From assembly GCA_948567375.1 (NCBI GenBank), contig OX419759.1:32837493-32901492 (forward strand): 64,000 nucleotides of DNA. Direction: 5' to 3'. The DNA is from Lunularia cruciata. Lineage: Eukaryota > Streptophyta > Marchantiopsida > Lunulariales > Lunulariaceae. Position 1 is the first letter of the stretch. Every line of letters begins with the position of its first letter. Shown here one piece after another: positions 45,501 to 59,536 of the stretch. A model generated the notes under the pieces. That model made no database searches. It had not been told where the DNA came from and was given only the letters and a program-made list of their open reading frames with translations. A program made the translations under genes and the position numbers.

Positions 45501-48500
45501 TATGCTGGAGGAGACTAGAGAAGTTGATCCAGATATCCGTATATGAACCACGTGTAAGTCGTGATACTTCGATAACTGTTTCCCCTACAGTACTCGAGGC
45601 CAACAATATCATGGTAGAGAACGGTAGCAGAATCACTTGTTCGTACAATCAAGGAGCAATGTTCCTGTAGCAATGAAGGTTACACAAATTCCATCACGTT
45701 CAGAAACTGAAGATGTGGTCCAAATCGCTTATACGTTAATATACAAAAGAGCCCTGTCTACAACGTGCCCAGTTTAAAAGTGCACAAGACATCCAAACTT
45801 TGTCATCTCTAATCAATTCGTCATCTGCTGAGGTAATTGCAAATTCCTTTGACATTTGATCCTCATTCTCTTCTCTTTCATACTTTCTTACGGAACTGAC
45901 CCGCCACCACCCCGTTGTAGATAAGATACATGGTTTCAAATCACTTTGTTGCAGTCAATTTCATAAATTTGTACTGTACATTAAAACAGACGCAGCTCTC
46001 TCTTCCCTTTCCACTTCCCATCACTCCACGATGAGAACCTCTTTTCTGTTCTTAATTGTCATCCTTTGCACGCATGCTCGCCTCCTTCGATCGCGGTGAC
46101 GGAAATGGTATGAAGTAATCTGCTCGAGGTGAGCCTTCACCCGACCCGAAGGCAAGATGGGCAAAACAATAGATTTGAAGTGAAGATCTAAGAATCGCCA
46201 TAGACTGTGTATTCGCCTTTTTGAGACCATTCCTTCATGAAGGTAATTACTTGTGACTGGAGACTACTGCAGAGAGAAGGGCTATTGATGGTGGTTCACG
46301 TTCAGGACAGTATGACATGGCACTGGCCTCCACCTGTAGGATAAAGCAACCCATGTGGATGTCCAGAGGAGCGGATGACAAACCAACCGGGCCGAGTTCC
46401 GGGTTCTAGAGTGGCCGGTCACGAAAGCTAGCACGCCATGTTGGCAACAAAGGCAACACTTTATAGCCACCTGGCCACGTGAAGAGGCCCAAGGAGGAAG
46501 ACCAGCCCGACGATAGCTGAAGCGAACGAGGTAACGGACGTCTTGGATTGCCGCGCAGTAGCGGGGCTTCTGTGGGCATCTGACTGAGAAACAGCCACCG
46601 TCCACCAGGGCGTATTTAATCCCGTATCTATAATTGTCTCACTGCGTATCGTGAATCAACCCCCAGACATCCGCGTGGACAAATGAGAAACATGGTTCAT
46701 ACGCTGGTCGGCGTCTATGCAGACGTGACGGTAACCGGGACCGGATGCGACGGCAGCGTGTCAGACGCCGTCCAGGTCATGCTTTTACATCTGTTGGTTA
46801 CTGCAGAAGACTCAATATGTGGATGGAAGCTTATTCAACTATAGTTAGTCCTAACCTGGCCATGTTATCATCCTTTGTCCCAACACTGTTATCTTTTACG
46901 TGGAGACAATTAAGACTGGTCTACGATGTCCAGTTTCTGGTTCAGACCCTCAGATATTGAAAATAAGTTTATATAGCTTCGTTATCTTTTATTGATTTTC
47001 TATGTACGCTAATATGCAAGTTGAGATAAAATAAATCCAGGGTCAGCCTTACATGGTTACGATTTCACACGGGCTGAAATGCCACTTCGTAGGGGAGCAG
47101 AACATGCAGATTTGCTTGTACGGAGGATTCATTTCATGTGTTTATGCACGCATGTGAAGTTCTTAATACCATGGTGAGGAGAGAAGTGTCAACAATCTAA
47201 ACTTCACGTGTGGAGATTCACATATAACGAGATTAGATCCAGCTAGTGAACAACAAGATTAGCACCACATTTGGTTAAGGGTATGTGACTATTGGACCAC
47301 TCCACATCAACTACTTGTTGAACTTCCTTTTCATGAGTTGTATCCTCTTTGATTGTGTACAGAAGGGGTCTCAAACGTATAACGACATAGACGTTTGGCT
47401 TGAAACTATGTGTACCTGAAATTCTCCCGCTTTTCTTCTTCAAAATTATCAAATCTTCGATTCAACAAAAATATTGCACCGGCCTGAAATTTTCACAGTT
47501 CGAGTCCACTTAGAATCCTTGTTCTAGTAGGTGAGGTTCCTGGCTTTCACTGTAGCTCGTCATTTCTTGGAGTATTTTGAAGCTCTTGGCGAAGTACGGA
47601 GTGTTTTACCAAGAATAACTAGAATTTCAGCTCACTTTCATGCAGCCGTGAAATTCAAACTGCAAGAACATTACTGAATAGTTCGCCTACTCCTCCACCT
47701 TAGATCTATCTTTAGCGGTGAAGTTTGGCTGCACTCGAGACAAGGCAAGTAAAGAGTGTAAGGAGACACGACTGATATGCTATGAATTGCCGGTGACACG
47801 AACTTTAAAGACCTGCGGTAGGAGGTGACGATCCCACAGGACGACCTGCGAAATCACGTTACTGAACCAGAACCAGAACCAAAACCAGAACCAGAACCTG
47901 CAGCAGCAACAGCAGCAGAATGATCGAGGAAAACGCGAAATGGGGCGGCAATGGAAACAGGCGCTCATGAAGCAACTAGGAGTTTGCAAATGAACTTCAA
48001 ATGCACCAAACTGCGAATTCGGGTCGATCGAGGCGTGCGGCGGAGCGATATGCGAAATGGTAATTAAATGATTTTCGAGATCACTCGAAATTATAAAGAG
48101 ATGAAGATCAGCAGAAGAGTACAGTGTTCTGTTGAGCAACAGTGTGGCGTGGTGTGGTACAGTGGTAGGGAGGAGAGGAGAGGAGAGGAGAGTACAGTAC
48201 ATGGCTTTGCGTCTGAAAGGAAGGGAAGGGAAGGGAAGGAAGAGGATTATTGATTAGAGGAGATGGCGGCAAGGATGATGACCTGCTGTGTAGTAGTGAT
48301 GGGGGCGGTGATTACCCATTGAGAGAGAGATAGGACAGGATGGTCACAAGAATGTGGTAGATGCTGCAAGGAAGGGAAGGAAAGGAAAGGAAAGGAGGGA
48401 TGGAGGGAGGGAACAGTAGAGACGAGAGGAGATGTTGTTAAGTAGTGTAGACCATTGATTGGATGATGAGTGTGGAGGTGGTGATTCCGTGGGGGGTTTA

Positions 48501-49860
48501 TAGATTGGCTTATTAGCTAGCTCAATCTTGCAGTCGGTGCAGGAAGGAGGGGACCGTTTTCATGACAGCAGGTGAGTAAATGTGTGGGAGAGAGTGAGGG
48601 AGTGAGCTTTGGGGACAGACCATGTGATTTGGTGGGGCTGAGCAGATGTGAATTGTGGTCCATTTATTTCTACTGTGGCCATCTCGGGCAAGTTCTCCGG
48701 GAGTGGAGTCTGTGCTTGTTTTAGGACACTGTACCCGGCGAGTGCTCATCTTACATTCTCTCCGAGGAGTTTTTGAACCTCAATTTAGTGTGGACAACCT
48801 CGTGACAACGGACCCGGCGTTGTTGGAGCTTGGAATTGTTTACCTTCTTTCTCCAAGCTTAGGGTGTTGGTTGATGTGGCCTGACATGTGAGTAGTAGTA
48901 CGAGAGTGCGAGAGGATTTAGTAGTAGTGAGTAGAGTGCGAATGAGCGAGGAGTTGGAGTTGTGAGCTGTAGAGAGAGGTGATCGGGGAAATGCGAGCGA
49001 AGGGAGTTGGAAGAAATCAGTACTGACATCCTCTTGTCCCCGCAGGTTGGAGTGTCTGGGCGGAAACACTTCAGATATTGCAGAGAGACCTAAAATGTGC
49101 AATCTGAGACCTAACTCTACACAAGGCTTGAAGGCACTAGATGCGTGGAACAGAGATGGCCAAATTGTAGGATACTCCTACCTATGCAGCCGGTATGAAT
49201 TCATGTAAATGCCAGGTTCAGCTTTCACTGATCTGGCAAAGATAGACAGCTTCCTGCATTTTCGGAGAAAGTGCAACAAACGGGGGCAGATGATTACAGC
49301 TGAGCACTTTCTGATCTTGGAGTGCAATCATTGAGTTGTAGGGGAATTCGAGTTTCCACAGGGACTTTAGACGACGTTTATAATTGGTTTGGCCAAGGTG
49401 CGTTGGGGGAGTCTCGTATGGGGACGCTTATTTACGGGAGGAGCTGTGTTGGAGGTCTGTAGATGCGCCAGCTCTCAGTTTAGGGGAACCATTATGTCTT
49501 CGCTGCATCGACTAGTTGGAGGGATTTGATGCTGCAGTTTTGCCTCGGGAAGCCAAACATCATCAAACGTACAAATCCGGATAGGACAATGTGCTGCGTG
49601 TGTGCAAATTTCAATATGCCTGACGCCCAAGCTACAAGATCTGTATCGGAAAAAGAGGAAAGAACGTGAACTTTGGTCTTGAATACTCATTACATGAGCT
49701 TCTTGTCTGACATTGCAATTATTTATCTTGAGCCTTCCAGTCCGTTGGCAATCCAAAACTCGCTTTAAATTGACCACTGAGAATCTGGACGGTCATGGTT
49801 ACAAATTGTGATTTCTGTGGAGATCTACAGTAGTGCGTATGCTCTGTCTTGCCGCCAAAG
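42503..49860. other. 7.3-kb region between GOS12-like and DENND6-like genes, no gene assigned
   Basis: The first few hundred bases are probably the GOS12 3' untranslated region. The base composition is gene-like, but I found no conserved protein. The longest frame, 43901-44350 plus (149 codons, acidic end), has no recognised domain. Around 47.0-48.5 kb the minus strand looks like a promoter plus pyrimidine-rich leader (separate entry). Part of this stretch may carry non-coding transcripts. Confidence 0.4.
47780..48510 (-). promoter_or_regulatory. Possible minus-strand promoter and CT-rich leader
   Basis: Read on the minus strand, a CTATAAAC TATA-like motif near 48500 is followed by long CT-rich runs (ccttcc and ctctcc repeats, visible as ggaagg and gagagg on the plus strand at 48170-48240 and 48370-48410). 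Next come a 21-codon ATG frame (48319-48254) and a 140-codon frame (48202-47780) with Cys/Phe-Trp simple repeats, which is probably not real protein. This resembles a plant 5' leader, but I cannot find the coding region it would serve. Confidence 0.25.
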
Positions 49861-49876
49861 GCAGTGGCGAAGGAGC

Positions 49877-49884
49877 TATATAAG
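49877..49884 (+). promoter_or_regulatory. TATA box of the DENND6-like gene
   Basis: TATATAAG lies 96 bp upstream of the start codon at 49980, a spacing that allows a start site near 49910 and a leader of about 70 nt. Confidence 0.65.
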
Positions 49885-49979
49885 GCGTAGGAATAGGTCC
49901 TAAAACTACCGTAGAAACTTCGACAGATGGGGAGACATAAACAGGAGGAGATACAAACTGAAGCAAGAAACAGCTAAGG

Positions 49980-52900
49980 ATGAGTCGAACCCCAGTATCT
50001 CGTTGTGACTCGGTTACAAGGTCTGATGGAACAGCTTTCAGGCGGTGGCTTGTTGCACTCTGTACAATTAGGTTCGATCTTGAGCAAGGTCAGGTTGTTG
50101 AGGAATGTCACCCGGGCGGTGCCCTCAGTGTCGAAGAGGAGCTCGATGTCGCCTTCAACTCATTTCCAGATTCAATGTCACAGGTGAGCTGACTCGGTTT
50201 GAGATCCTACCATATGAGACTAGTCTTCGTGTAGTAAGGTTGCACTAGTTGTCCTATAGATGGGAACCACTAGTTTAGAGGACGATTACACTCGTTATTG
50301 GTGGGTTTGAGCTACATTTGCATTGTCGGATGTGCGGCAAGGATGATCCATGTAGGAGTGTTCTTACCAGCCTGATGACCTCTTAAATAAAGAATTATCT
50401 TCCACATCTATGTTGTGATGTAGAAAATTCATCTTCCATAAACGTTCTCCACAACACCTTTCGCGAATGTTAAGACCAGGTACTACATAAGTCAAGGATC
50501 CTGCTGCATTGTTCTTTCTCCCCTTCTCCCTAGGTTTCTTCCTTTGCTCAATATTATTGTCATCCCTCTGTATGTCTTCGTGGATCCCAGCCATATATTT
50601 ATCAATTTGAACTGTATAGTTTGAGTTAGTCCCACAACCTTCCAAGTCTTACCATTATGTATTTCTCTCGTTGTATTTTGAATAATACGCACTCACTGTT
50701 TCCGGCCCCTTATACCACGTGTAATACCCACTCACTACTTACCCCTCTCACTCAAACGACCTTTCCCAGACGACCTCTACCATTCTCTCGCTCTCCTCTG
50801 ATGCTATCTCTCTGCTCTTAATACTCTTCTCTGTGTTATTTCTCTGCCCTTATCTCTCTGCTTTTACGATTAGCATCATTTGCATATTTCATTCTGTGTG
50901 TTTGCTTACCATTTCTCACAATACTAATCGTTGTTTTCTCAGTTATTGCCAAGGTACGGCTCATATCCCTTCCATGCACATGCTTTGATTCTGCATCTGC
51001 TATGAGCATCAGCTTCGCGTTTCCCATTTCTATCAGGACACCTTTTCTTCCTTCTGCCCTACTGCGACTCCTCCAAGACCGCTACTTCCTGCATAATTCA
51101 CTACGATCATTCCTGAGCGACAGTTTTTAGAAAGCACCGAGTTTGCCTTAGCACTCATGAGCTTTCGAACAGAAACTCGGCACGGGGGGTACTGGCATTC
51201 GCCCAGTCACTTCGACACATCGTGGGCCACGGATGAAGTTCGTGCATCCGTGCAGGCTTACTATGACAGTCTGACTGCTTCCTTCTGGCTGGTTAGTGTT
51301 TAGGGATTAATGCGCTCATAGAGCATGCTCTGATATACACTATCAAAGTCCTGTCACACTTCTCTCCATCTCAACCATCATCCACTAATACGGATGTTTT
51401 CCTACTTTTTCAATGCGTTTTCCTTTGCTTTCGAATATATCTTCCTGTTCACTATGAATTCTACTCAGGGAATGTATCAACTTTCGCTTCTGCTCTCTAA
51501 CGATTTCGCTGGTGCATGATGATAATGGAATGTAATAATTTTCGCTTCTGCTTTTGAATGATTTCGCTTATGTTCCACTCCGTATTTACTTACTTAGCTC
51601 GCCTTCCTTTCAGTTGCATCCCTTGATTGCTTGCATTTTTCATATGCATGGGGCCGGTTCAGTCCTAAGTGGGTTCTGGATCCCTCGTTAATGGAAGGGT
51701 ATCTGCTCCCATTACTCAAATATCTGCCTACTCGTTCGATGCTTTTAGTTTGAGCTGCATCCTCTGTTTCTTCTCGAGAAGGCTCGCTTCCATTCTCACA
51801 TGAGGCATACCATTTCACTGTACATGCTGCCCATGAAATGTATCAATCTTCGCCTCTGTTTTAGATCGAGTTTGCTTATTGTGTTCCGCTTTGTATATAC
51901 TTACTTGGATCAGCTTGACTTCACTTCGCATCCGCTCCTGCGTGCAATTCATTGTCTTTGGTTTTATCGGGTCGGTCCTAATTGGGTTTTTGATCCCCCG
52001 TTCGTTGAACGGCTTCTGCTCCAATTACCCTTATATAGTTTGAGTTCTATGGAGCGTGCCCATTTTAACAGTGGTGATTGAGACTTTAACAGTGTTCCTA
52101 AAAAACGTAAAATGGGTACCGAGATGATTGCTCGGAACTTAACTTACCACAACTTCAAAAGTCCTAATTTACTGAAACATTGATCAGTCTACATTTTCTT
52201 TAGCTGTGCTTAGTAAAGCATGCACTTCTACGTTTCTTCTAGTTGATAAACTCCTTGTTACAGTCGAAGTTTAAGACATTTTCAAGTCAGTTTTAAGACA
52301 GAATATGAGGGGCTGTCTCAGATTTCTCTTGGTTCCTTGTCGTGCTAAAGCATCTGCTATCGCAATATTACAGGCTGAAAATCGTGCAAGCATCCACGAT
52401 TGTGTTTTCTTTTTCCGCATTCGACGACGTGGATCAGTGACTTCTACAATATCTCCTTCTTTACGGCGCAGTGCTTCTCTTCTTTATGAACGAGCTGCTG
52501 AGGACTCTCCAGTTGGTTCCCCTGCTTCTCAAGGACTGAGAGATACAGCTGAAGCTGGGCACAAAAGCCCTGAGGGATCCCCTCTTAGAGATGGAGCTGA
52601 AGCTGACCCCAAAAGTGTGGAGGGGTCACCACTAAGGGACACTGGGAATTCTGGGAAGACGAGTGTGCAAGGGTCGCCAGTCCTCAAAGGAAGCCCTGGT
52701 GTTGAAGGTTCGCCAGTTTCCCAATATGCGGACAGACATAATGTCCAGGCGATCACTAAGGAGGCTAGTCCTTCATTTACTGCACGACAGGGTTCACCGG
52801 GTGCAGAAACAGCTGAGAGAGCTTCTGCAGAGGAGCTTGCAACACCGCCAGCGGGGAGAGCAGATGAAAGTGCAGACAAGGGAGGACAGAGCAGTGAAGG

Positions 52901-55900
52901 CCTTTGGGGTTTATCGGTAATAGGGAAATTGGCCAGTGTTATATCTCCAAAATTGAAGCCTCGAGATGCAGGTAATGCGAACTTAGAAGAAAGTCCGCCC
53001 CCTAAAGTTGAAAGTAGCAGTCCTCCAAAAGGTTCTCTTAGCATGCTGAAAGATAAGGGGAATGCAAATTTTGGAAGTAGCCGTGGAGGTCCTGGCAGTG
53101 GAGCACCAAAATACCTCTATGGATTCGTCTTCAACCGACAGCGCCAGGACGAGCGACTAAAGAGGGGTGGAGAACAAAAATCTGTTGTAGTTTTGTCGGA
53201 AAGGCCATTTTCCTGTGTCTATAAGCCCCTTGTGCAGTTACTGGGCCCCTTGTACTTTGACATTGGTGCAAAAGCACTAGAGCAGGTTGCTGCTGAAGTC
53301 ACACAATGGCCGGCTCCACTTCATGGACAAATGATGGAACTTCCAGTAGCCAACTCAACCATACGAGCTCATCTCCCCCCTGCTCACACTTTACCTCCTG
53401 GATCTGGTAACCCTATAGATGAGTTTACGTCTGCTATAGCACCAGCTGCCCCCGTCGCGAGGTCAGTTCCACAAGGAATCTTCCACGAGGCAGATCTTTT
53501 TGGGATGTTCCGGGGTGTCTTGATGCAGCTCTGGGTCCTTTGGGAGCTGTTGCTGATAGGAGAACCTTTGTTAGTGATTGCACCAACCCCTTCTCAGTGT
53601 TGTGAAGCTGTTGCTGCGCTTGTTGGTTTAGTAGCTCCCCTTCCTTGCAGTGTTGACTTCCGCCCTTACTTTACAATTCACGATCCTGATTTTGCCACCC
53701 TCAATGCATTGAAGGAAGGTGATCCTGTCCCCGCTATGGTCCTTGGAGTCACAAATCTATTCTTCTTGAAAGCCCTCCGTAACCTTCCTCATGTCATATC
53801 TGTGGGCAACACGGTCTCGACTTCTAACAGGTTTAAGGTCGTCTCTAGATCTACTTCCCAAAATGGAGTCAACGGAGCCAAAACCAATGCTGGGCGACTT
53901 CAACTACAACTGCAAGTACAGCTCTCCCCTCTGAAAAGGTTCTCCCCTACTAATCTTCTCAAAGTTGCACGGGTAAAGAAGGATGGACCGATCTCACTGA
54001 TGTCAGAACATAAAGAGGCCTTGTGGACCAACTTTGCAGCATCTACAAAACCAGATACAACTGTTCTTAATCGATTAGTTGATGCGGGAATGACGCCTCG
54101 AACTGAAGAATCAATGACACTCGTTAACAACGAAATTTTGCGTCGACACTTTATTGAGTTGACAACCAACTTTTTGTCTCCATTCGGCCCTTATCTGCGA
54201 GCTTCTGCACCCCAGGAAGGAGCTTCTCCATTTGCAGATCCCCCTCCTTTGCCTCGGTTTGATGCACACGAGTTTCTGGATGGTCTAGCTGCACGAGGCT
54301 CCGGCAAGTTTTTGGCCAAACGTTTACGAGGCAACTGGCTCGAGCTGTACAGGTAACTGGCTTTGCTTTTTATGCTCCAACTTTCTCGTCCAAATTTAGT
54401 AGCTGTGCTGTGTCAGGTCGCTACTTCTGATAACAGTGGGTTTCCCTCAAGAGATGTGAGTGCGGGGTGAATGCTTCTCATTTGAGTGATTACCATGCAC
54501 TCGATGGGCTATCCTGTTTCCTACTGAGCCTTTTATTATGATAGCTCTCTAGTGGTAATAATTCCGAGGTAGAGTAGAGTTTTTCCGGTGATGTTATGAA
54601 TCCAAGCGGTTTTCAATTCTGAAAGACTAGCTTTGGATTTGGTATTCGTACAAGTTGGCCAATATCATTTCTTTATACCTTATTTAGTTCACCTTGCAAC
54701 AAGTAACAGACACCTATGGAGGCACTCGATGTACGGGCAGTCACTGGGAGCTTTCTCTCATGCGAACCTGTATTCTGTGAGAATATGCTTGTTCGGTGGA
54801 TCTGCTTTTCGTCACTTCAAGAAGAATGGCCCCTTCTCCTCACTATGGAATGCAAGGAATTTTGGTGTGAAGTCGTTGAGATAGCTTCAAACATTGGGTC
54901 GTCAAAAGACACTTTTATCAAGGCAAATGCAGATACGGTGCTTTTGCGCTGTCTTTCTTGCCACTCTACTGAATGGATGACTCCTTATCGTGTCAGGTTT
55001 TTACGGGCTTCTACAAGAAAATACTTTGCGTAGACCTCATCACCCCTTGAACCATTTGCTCATCCATCCCACAGAGTAGGCAACTAGGGTGGTAAAGTTT
55101 CTGTCAGACTTGGGATTGATGAAACTGCCACCTCCATCTCAGTTCAGTCACTTTCCCAGCCAATTTACGTAGCATCTCAATTCATGCACAAGCCTACAAC
55201 AGTTCTACCCTGTGCTTGAAATGTGTCAACCAGTCGCTCTCCACAGTGGGAAACAAACAGATGGGAAACAAACAGGAGCCTAACCCTCTATTGCCATAGT
55301 TGTAGTGGTAGTTGGAGCCGTCATGTTATCATTTGATAAGTACTGGTTCTCGAATATGCGTGTAATTTGAACCTTGTAGCTTATACAGGGAACTTGTATG
55401 AGGCCTTGTGCTGTATTGAGCCGCACATATACGCCTGGCCTGAGCAAAACACAGTGAAAATTGCTTCGAGAGCTGCTTTTAGGAATCCTTAGTCGCTTAC
55501 TTTAGGATCAGCTATGAGTTGGTGAGAGAAATCACCGAAAGATTGCTACTGCGGGTCTTAGAAGACGTACAAGGCTCCTTTCAGTCCCACTAAATTGACT
55601 ATCAAGAGTTTGGGACTAAGGTGAATTTGCTGAGCCTCGTGGAGAGTAGTATGTTTTCACCGACTTGTTCTACATTCCTATCACTCAATATGTCCTTACC
55701 CATATACTTCAAATTGCTGAAGAGCAAAGAATCTGAAGTACTATTCCTCCTAACCTGTAATTTCCTTCTTTGAAACTCAGCAGAACTCTTCAGCATGTGT
55801 CTGAACATGCTTTACGGTAATGTTTGTGTAGCCTCAGACATGTGTATTGCGGGCAGTAATTGGATCACCGCTGCCATCTAACGTCCAGTTAAGAACATGG

Positions 55901-58032
55901 TGGTTAGCCGCATAAGTGTCTGTCCACAGCTGCTCATTGCTGGTTACATTACAGCTCTTGCGGGAATGATATAAGTGTGTATGATGGCATTTTTTCTACC
56001 TACATAAACAACTTGCTGTTAGCTCCCGTGGACTTCCATATTATGCAATAAATACCTAGGACTGAATTCACCAGACAAGTGTTGAACTACCCAGCTATTC
56101 TTTAATTGTTTCTAGATGGAGTTTACTTCTGCTTACATTCGATCAGTTGTTTCCATTTCATCTCCTTTCCCGGTTTTATACTAATTTCGTCTCGCACATT
56201 TTTTTGTATACATTACATATCATGCATCTCATTTGCATTCAATGAGTTCTGGATCTCCCGTTCCTCGAACGGCTTCTTTCCTCATTTCTCAATACCCAGC
56301 TATTCTAGTAGATGCTGACCAAGTCTGATCCCTGTGCTTTAGAGTAAACAATTCATTAAGTACGCTTCTTAGGTTTACAAAATGATGTACAACCAATTCT
56401 CACCAATTTTAATGGTACGTTACTTGAGAAATCAAAACCTCTTAAGGTCAGACGCCGATCTTTGCAATTTGAATGCGTTTTGCAAATGACCAACTTCCAT
56501 ATTTTCGAATTCAAAATTCCCTTGTAACGTGCACCCTATCTGAGGAGCTGTAAAGCTGTGTTCAGAACACATCTTTGCAGCAGAGTCGTGCCCGGGTTCC
56601 GTTGTGGGGATCTCTGTCAACCAGACGAGCCAATCTAGGGGAGATGTTGTAGGCCCTTTTAACGTTCACTCGCTCATGCATGAGAACGAGGACGAATCCC
56701 ACTAGGCGAGGCAGTATGGTGAAAGCTAGCCATAGTTGTGGTCCTCGCATAGTTCTAACAGAATCGGACTTGCTTGCAGAACTCTCAAATGTTGTGGTCG
56801 GTGTTAAGGTCGGAGTGAATGACAGCTAGGAGGGATTTACTTTCATACCTAGATCACAAGGTCTTGTCTAGTCTAATAGTCTTACTTCAGTATGAAACCG
56901 TGGTCTAAGGAAAGAGTTTTATATTCATTACTTAATGTTGTAGTTGGACACGATTTGTTTTATCTTTGTTCATGGATTTCTATGACTGTATGCACTGATC
57001 TAATAGACTCCAATGTAGATCTGTATTCTCAGTTGAATGATTTCTGGGAGAAGCTAGTGTCAGCTTGAAATGGATCAGACCAAGTAACTCATATCATGCT
57101 GGTGTCATGGGTTCTAACTTCACATCATTATCTTGCCAGACGTTTTCTCAAGGGACCAAACTTTATGCCTTGGTTTCAGCGACGACGAGCTGTAGCTGAG
57201 CAGGAGCAACACCGCATATGGCGACAGGCTAGATCGAAGGCAGATGTCCGGGGATTTCTCGCCAAGATGACAGAGGTGGAAATTATTGACTCCTTCAGTG
57301 CCATCGAACGGCACCTTATAAATGAATTACAGGTATGCTCAGTTGAAGGCCCTGCAGTGATCCAAGAATAGCATAGAATTCCTCATGTTCACAGTAGTTA
57401 ATTGAGTATCAAATCGACCTAGTGAAGTGTATGTACATGTTTACACCACGCAGCTTATTCACCTGGATTGCGGTCTACTTCCAATTTTGTGTCATGTTAT
57501 GCTGGACAGGGTATTTTACCCTTCTCTTGTCTCCCTTGGTTTGTTGACCTGACGTGGTTGGTATGATTGTCATCATCGCCGGAGGTGTCTTCTTGACTCC
57601 ATACTTTTGTGGATCTATGTTTTGCAGATTGTACAACGAGCAGGGTTGGGTAATTCAGAAGGACCTATCTGTCAGAAGCTTCGGAGTGACTTACGAGCAA
57701 TTTTTAACGTCCTACCAAAGGACATGCAACAGATGCTTCTGTTCAATCCACAACGCGCGTCACTTCTTCAAGGTGGTCGTGAGTTGACCAAGCTCCCAGG
57801 GCGAGCATCCTTCAGCTTCCGGAATACTGATACTTCAGATATCTCATCGAAGGGGAGTTCTTTTCGTATTCGAAACTCAAGCTCACCTGAGCTGTCTGGA
57901 AGGAGAACTCAGTCCCTTCAAAGGAATCAAGATTCCCCTTCCTTTCCTAAAATCACTCCACTTGTATTTCCACCACCTTCCAACAGAGCTCAAGAACTGG
58001 CACAGGATCCACTTGATCTTGAAAAGACTTAG
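49980..58032 (+). CDS. DENN-domain protein, DENND6 type, 926 aa
   Basis: Four exons: 49980-50183, 52374-54352, 57140-57332 and 57628-58032. All introns are GT-AG, joins are in frame and the stop is TAG. Residues 1-88 start the upstream DENN part (FRRWLVALCTIRFDLEQGQV, then SIHDCVFFFRIRRR across the first join). About 89-311 is a Ser/Pro/Gly-rich insert with repeated GSP. DENN resumes at KYLYGFVFNRQRQDERLKR (~314). The central part includes FGMFRGVLMQLWVLWELLL (~445) and FFLKALRNLPHV (~532). The end carries RFLKGPNFMPWFQRRRAVAE and LPKDMQQMLLFNPQRASLL. DENND6 proteins are thought to be guanine-nucleotide exchange factors for Rab GTPases in endosome traffic; that is family knowledge. Long introns (2.2 and 2.8 kb) flank exon 2. 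The insert makes it longer than typical plant homologues. Confidence 0.9.
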
Positions 58033-59526
58033 ACATCTGTAGATTTTCATGATGACTGCCAGCATATACATCCTCGACGAGTTGGAGATGTCTGTTTGGT
58101 TTGTCCAATGGGTCCAGCAGATACGGCTTATCACGCTAAAAATGTGGCGCAAGTCATTTAAACAATCTGTCAACCTTCATACCACAACATCTCTCTAGAT
58201 TCTGAGGTACCATTGATTACATTCATCCAAGTTAGTACTCAGATTTCCTGCTTACAGAAGATGACAGGTTTGTATATACAAGCCTTTAGGTGGATCTTGT
58301 CTTGTCTCCCTTCATCCTGTCGGTTTACAAGGGAGCTCAAGCTCCAGCTTGCTTCCCATTATTCAGAGTTTTGACCTTCAGTAGGTTCCCCTCGATAGGC
58401 CTCGGATGAAATCATGCCTTATCCAGCAAGTGCCATGGGCCTCATAGACAATCCAGGGAAGAAGCTGTCGAGTGTAGATCTTGCACTTACCATGTGCATC
58501 AAAACAAGATACCAAGAATCTGCTGCAAGTTCTGAAAACAAAGTGTTGACGTTCTTTCCAGTCAACTTCAAAGATTGGAGTTCACCTGGTCAAATCAGTG
58601 AAGGAGCAATAACAAAGAGCATGAAATTGAGTTATCAAGATAGTGCTGACTTTGCCTCTTAGTGTTTGAATGCTAAATGAGCTCACCCCAAGTATCGGCG
58701 CCCTGGCAATTGTTCTTGCTCATGGTGTAAAATCTGGTTCAGCAGTTTCAAGCTTGGTGCCTGAAGGTTTTTGTGGCTCGGTATCGCAGACCTCAGATCT
58801 CATAATGGTGACAATGGCTGTCTGATATGAATGGATACTGGTTAAGTAGAGAAACGCTTAATAAGGAACAATGTTACAGATCACTTTTTGTAGTTATGCT
58901 GCGTCTATTGGATTTACTGTCTAACTTAACTGGTATCGCCATTAGTCGCTCACCTATGCTCGTGGTAGACGTTGGAAGACCTGGATCTCTTGGGTTGGGT
59001 TGGAGTTACGGAAGACCTGGATCTCTTGGGTTGGGTTGGAGTTACGGAAGTGGCAATGTGAAATTTGCTTCCACCTTGTGGCTTAACTCCTACCAGAAGC
59101 TTTGGTGAAAGTCGGTTTTGCTAAACAAAATTGGTTGCTGTCTAGCTAATACATTCCCGAAATCTATTATCTTATTAACACTACACTTCTTTCCACTTCC
59201 TGCGTTGTTGCTCACGTCTGCATCAGATTGCTCTACTCTATTCGCATAATTGAGGACACTGTATTGAGATTGTGTGGACCGAATGTGTTTGGGTGTCAGA
59301 ACAGTATAACTGGAAGCCGGTCACCAGACTGAGAAACCATTAGGTGCTCGAAATTCGCAGTCCCGGCACGCACCTTTGTTGTGCAGGTGGTTTCTGCAGG
59401 GCAGAACGTTCATTGCACACGCTTTAGCTAACGTATCTATAGGTCTAAGTCACCAAGTTCCATGCGACCATAGCAAGAACATCCAGTTGGCATATTTACC
59501 CCCTTGTGGTGCATCTCAACCCCCGG
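58033..59526. other. Downstream of the DENND6-like gene: 3' UTR and spacer
   Basis: The start is presumably 3' untranslated sequence. No second gene was recognised. A 36-bp perfect tandem duplication lies at 58974-59045. Confidence 0.45.
58974..59045. repeat. 36-bp perfect tandem duplication
   Basis: Units 58974-59009 and 59010-59045 are identical (ggaagacctggatctcttgg plus gttgggttggagttac). The lack of divergence suggests a recent duplication. Confidence 0.95.
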
Positions 59527-59536
59527 ATCAAACCTT

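Noticed and set aside
47860-47925. Cys- and Phe/Trp-repeat frame on the minus strand
   Set aside because: It is produced by simple repeats (gaaccagaacc, cagcagcaa) and has no domain; not treated as a protein.
52305-52373. Extension of the DENN exon 2 frame upstream to an ATG at 52305
   Set aside because: The conserved protein continues from exon 1 across a GT-AG intron to 52374; the upstream 23 codons are intron sequence that happens to be open.
54633-55033. Two overlapping frames inside the second DENN intron
   Set aside because: They lie between exon 2 and exon 3, whose junction joins conserved blocks directly; no extra conserved segment is missing.
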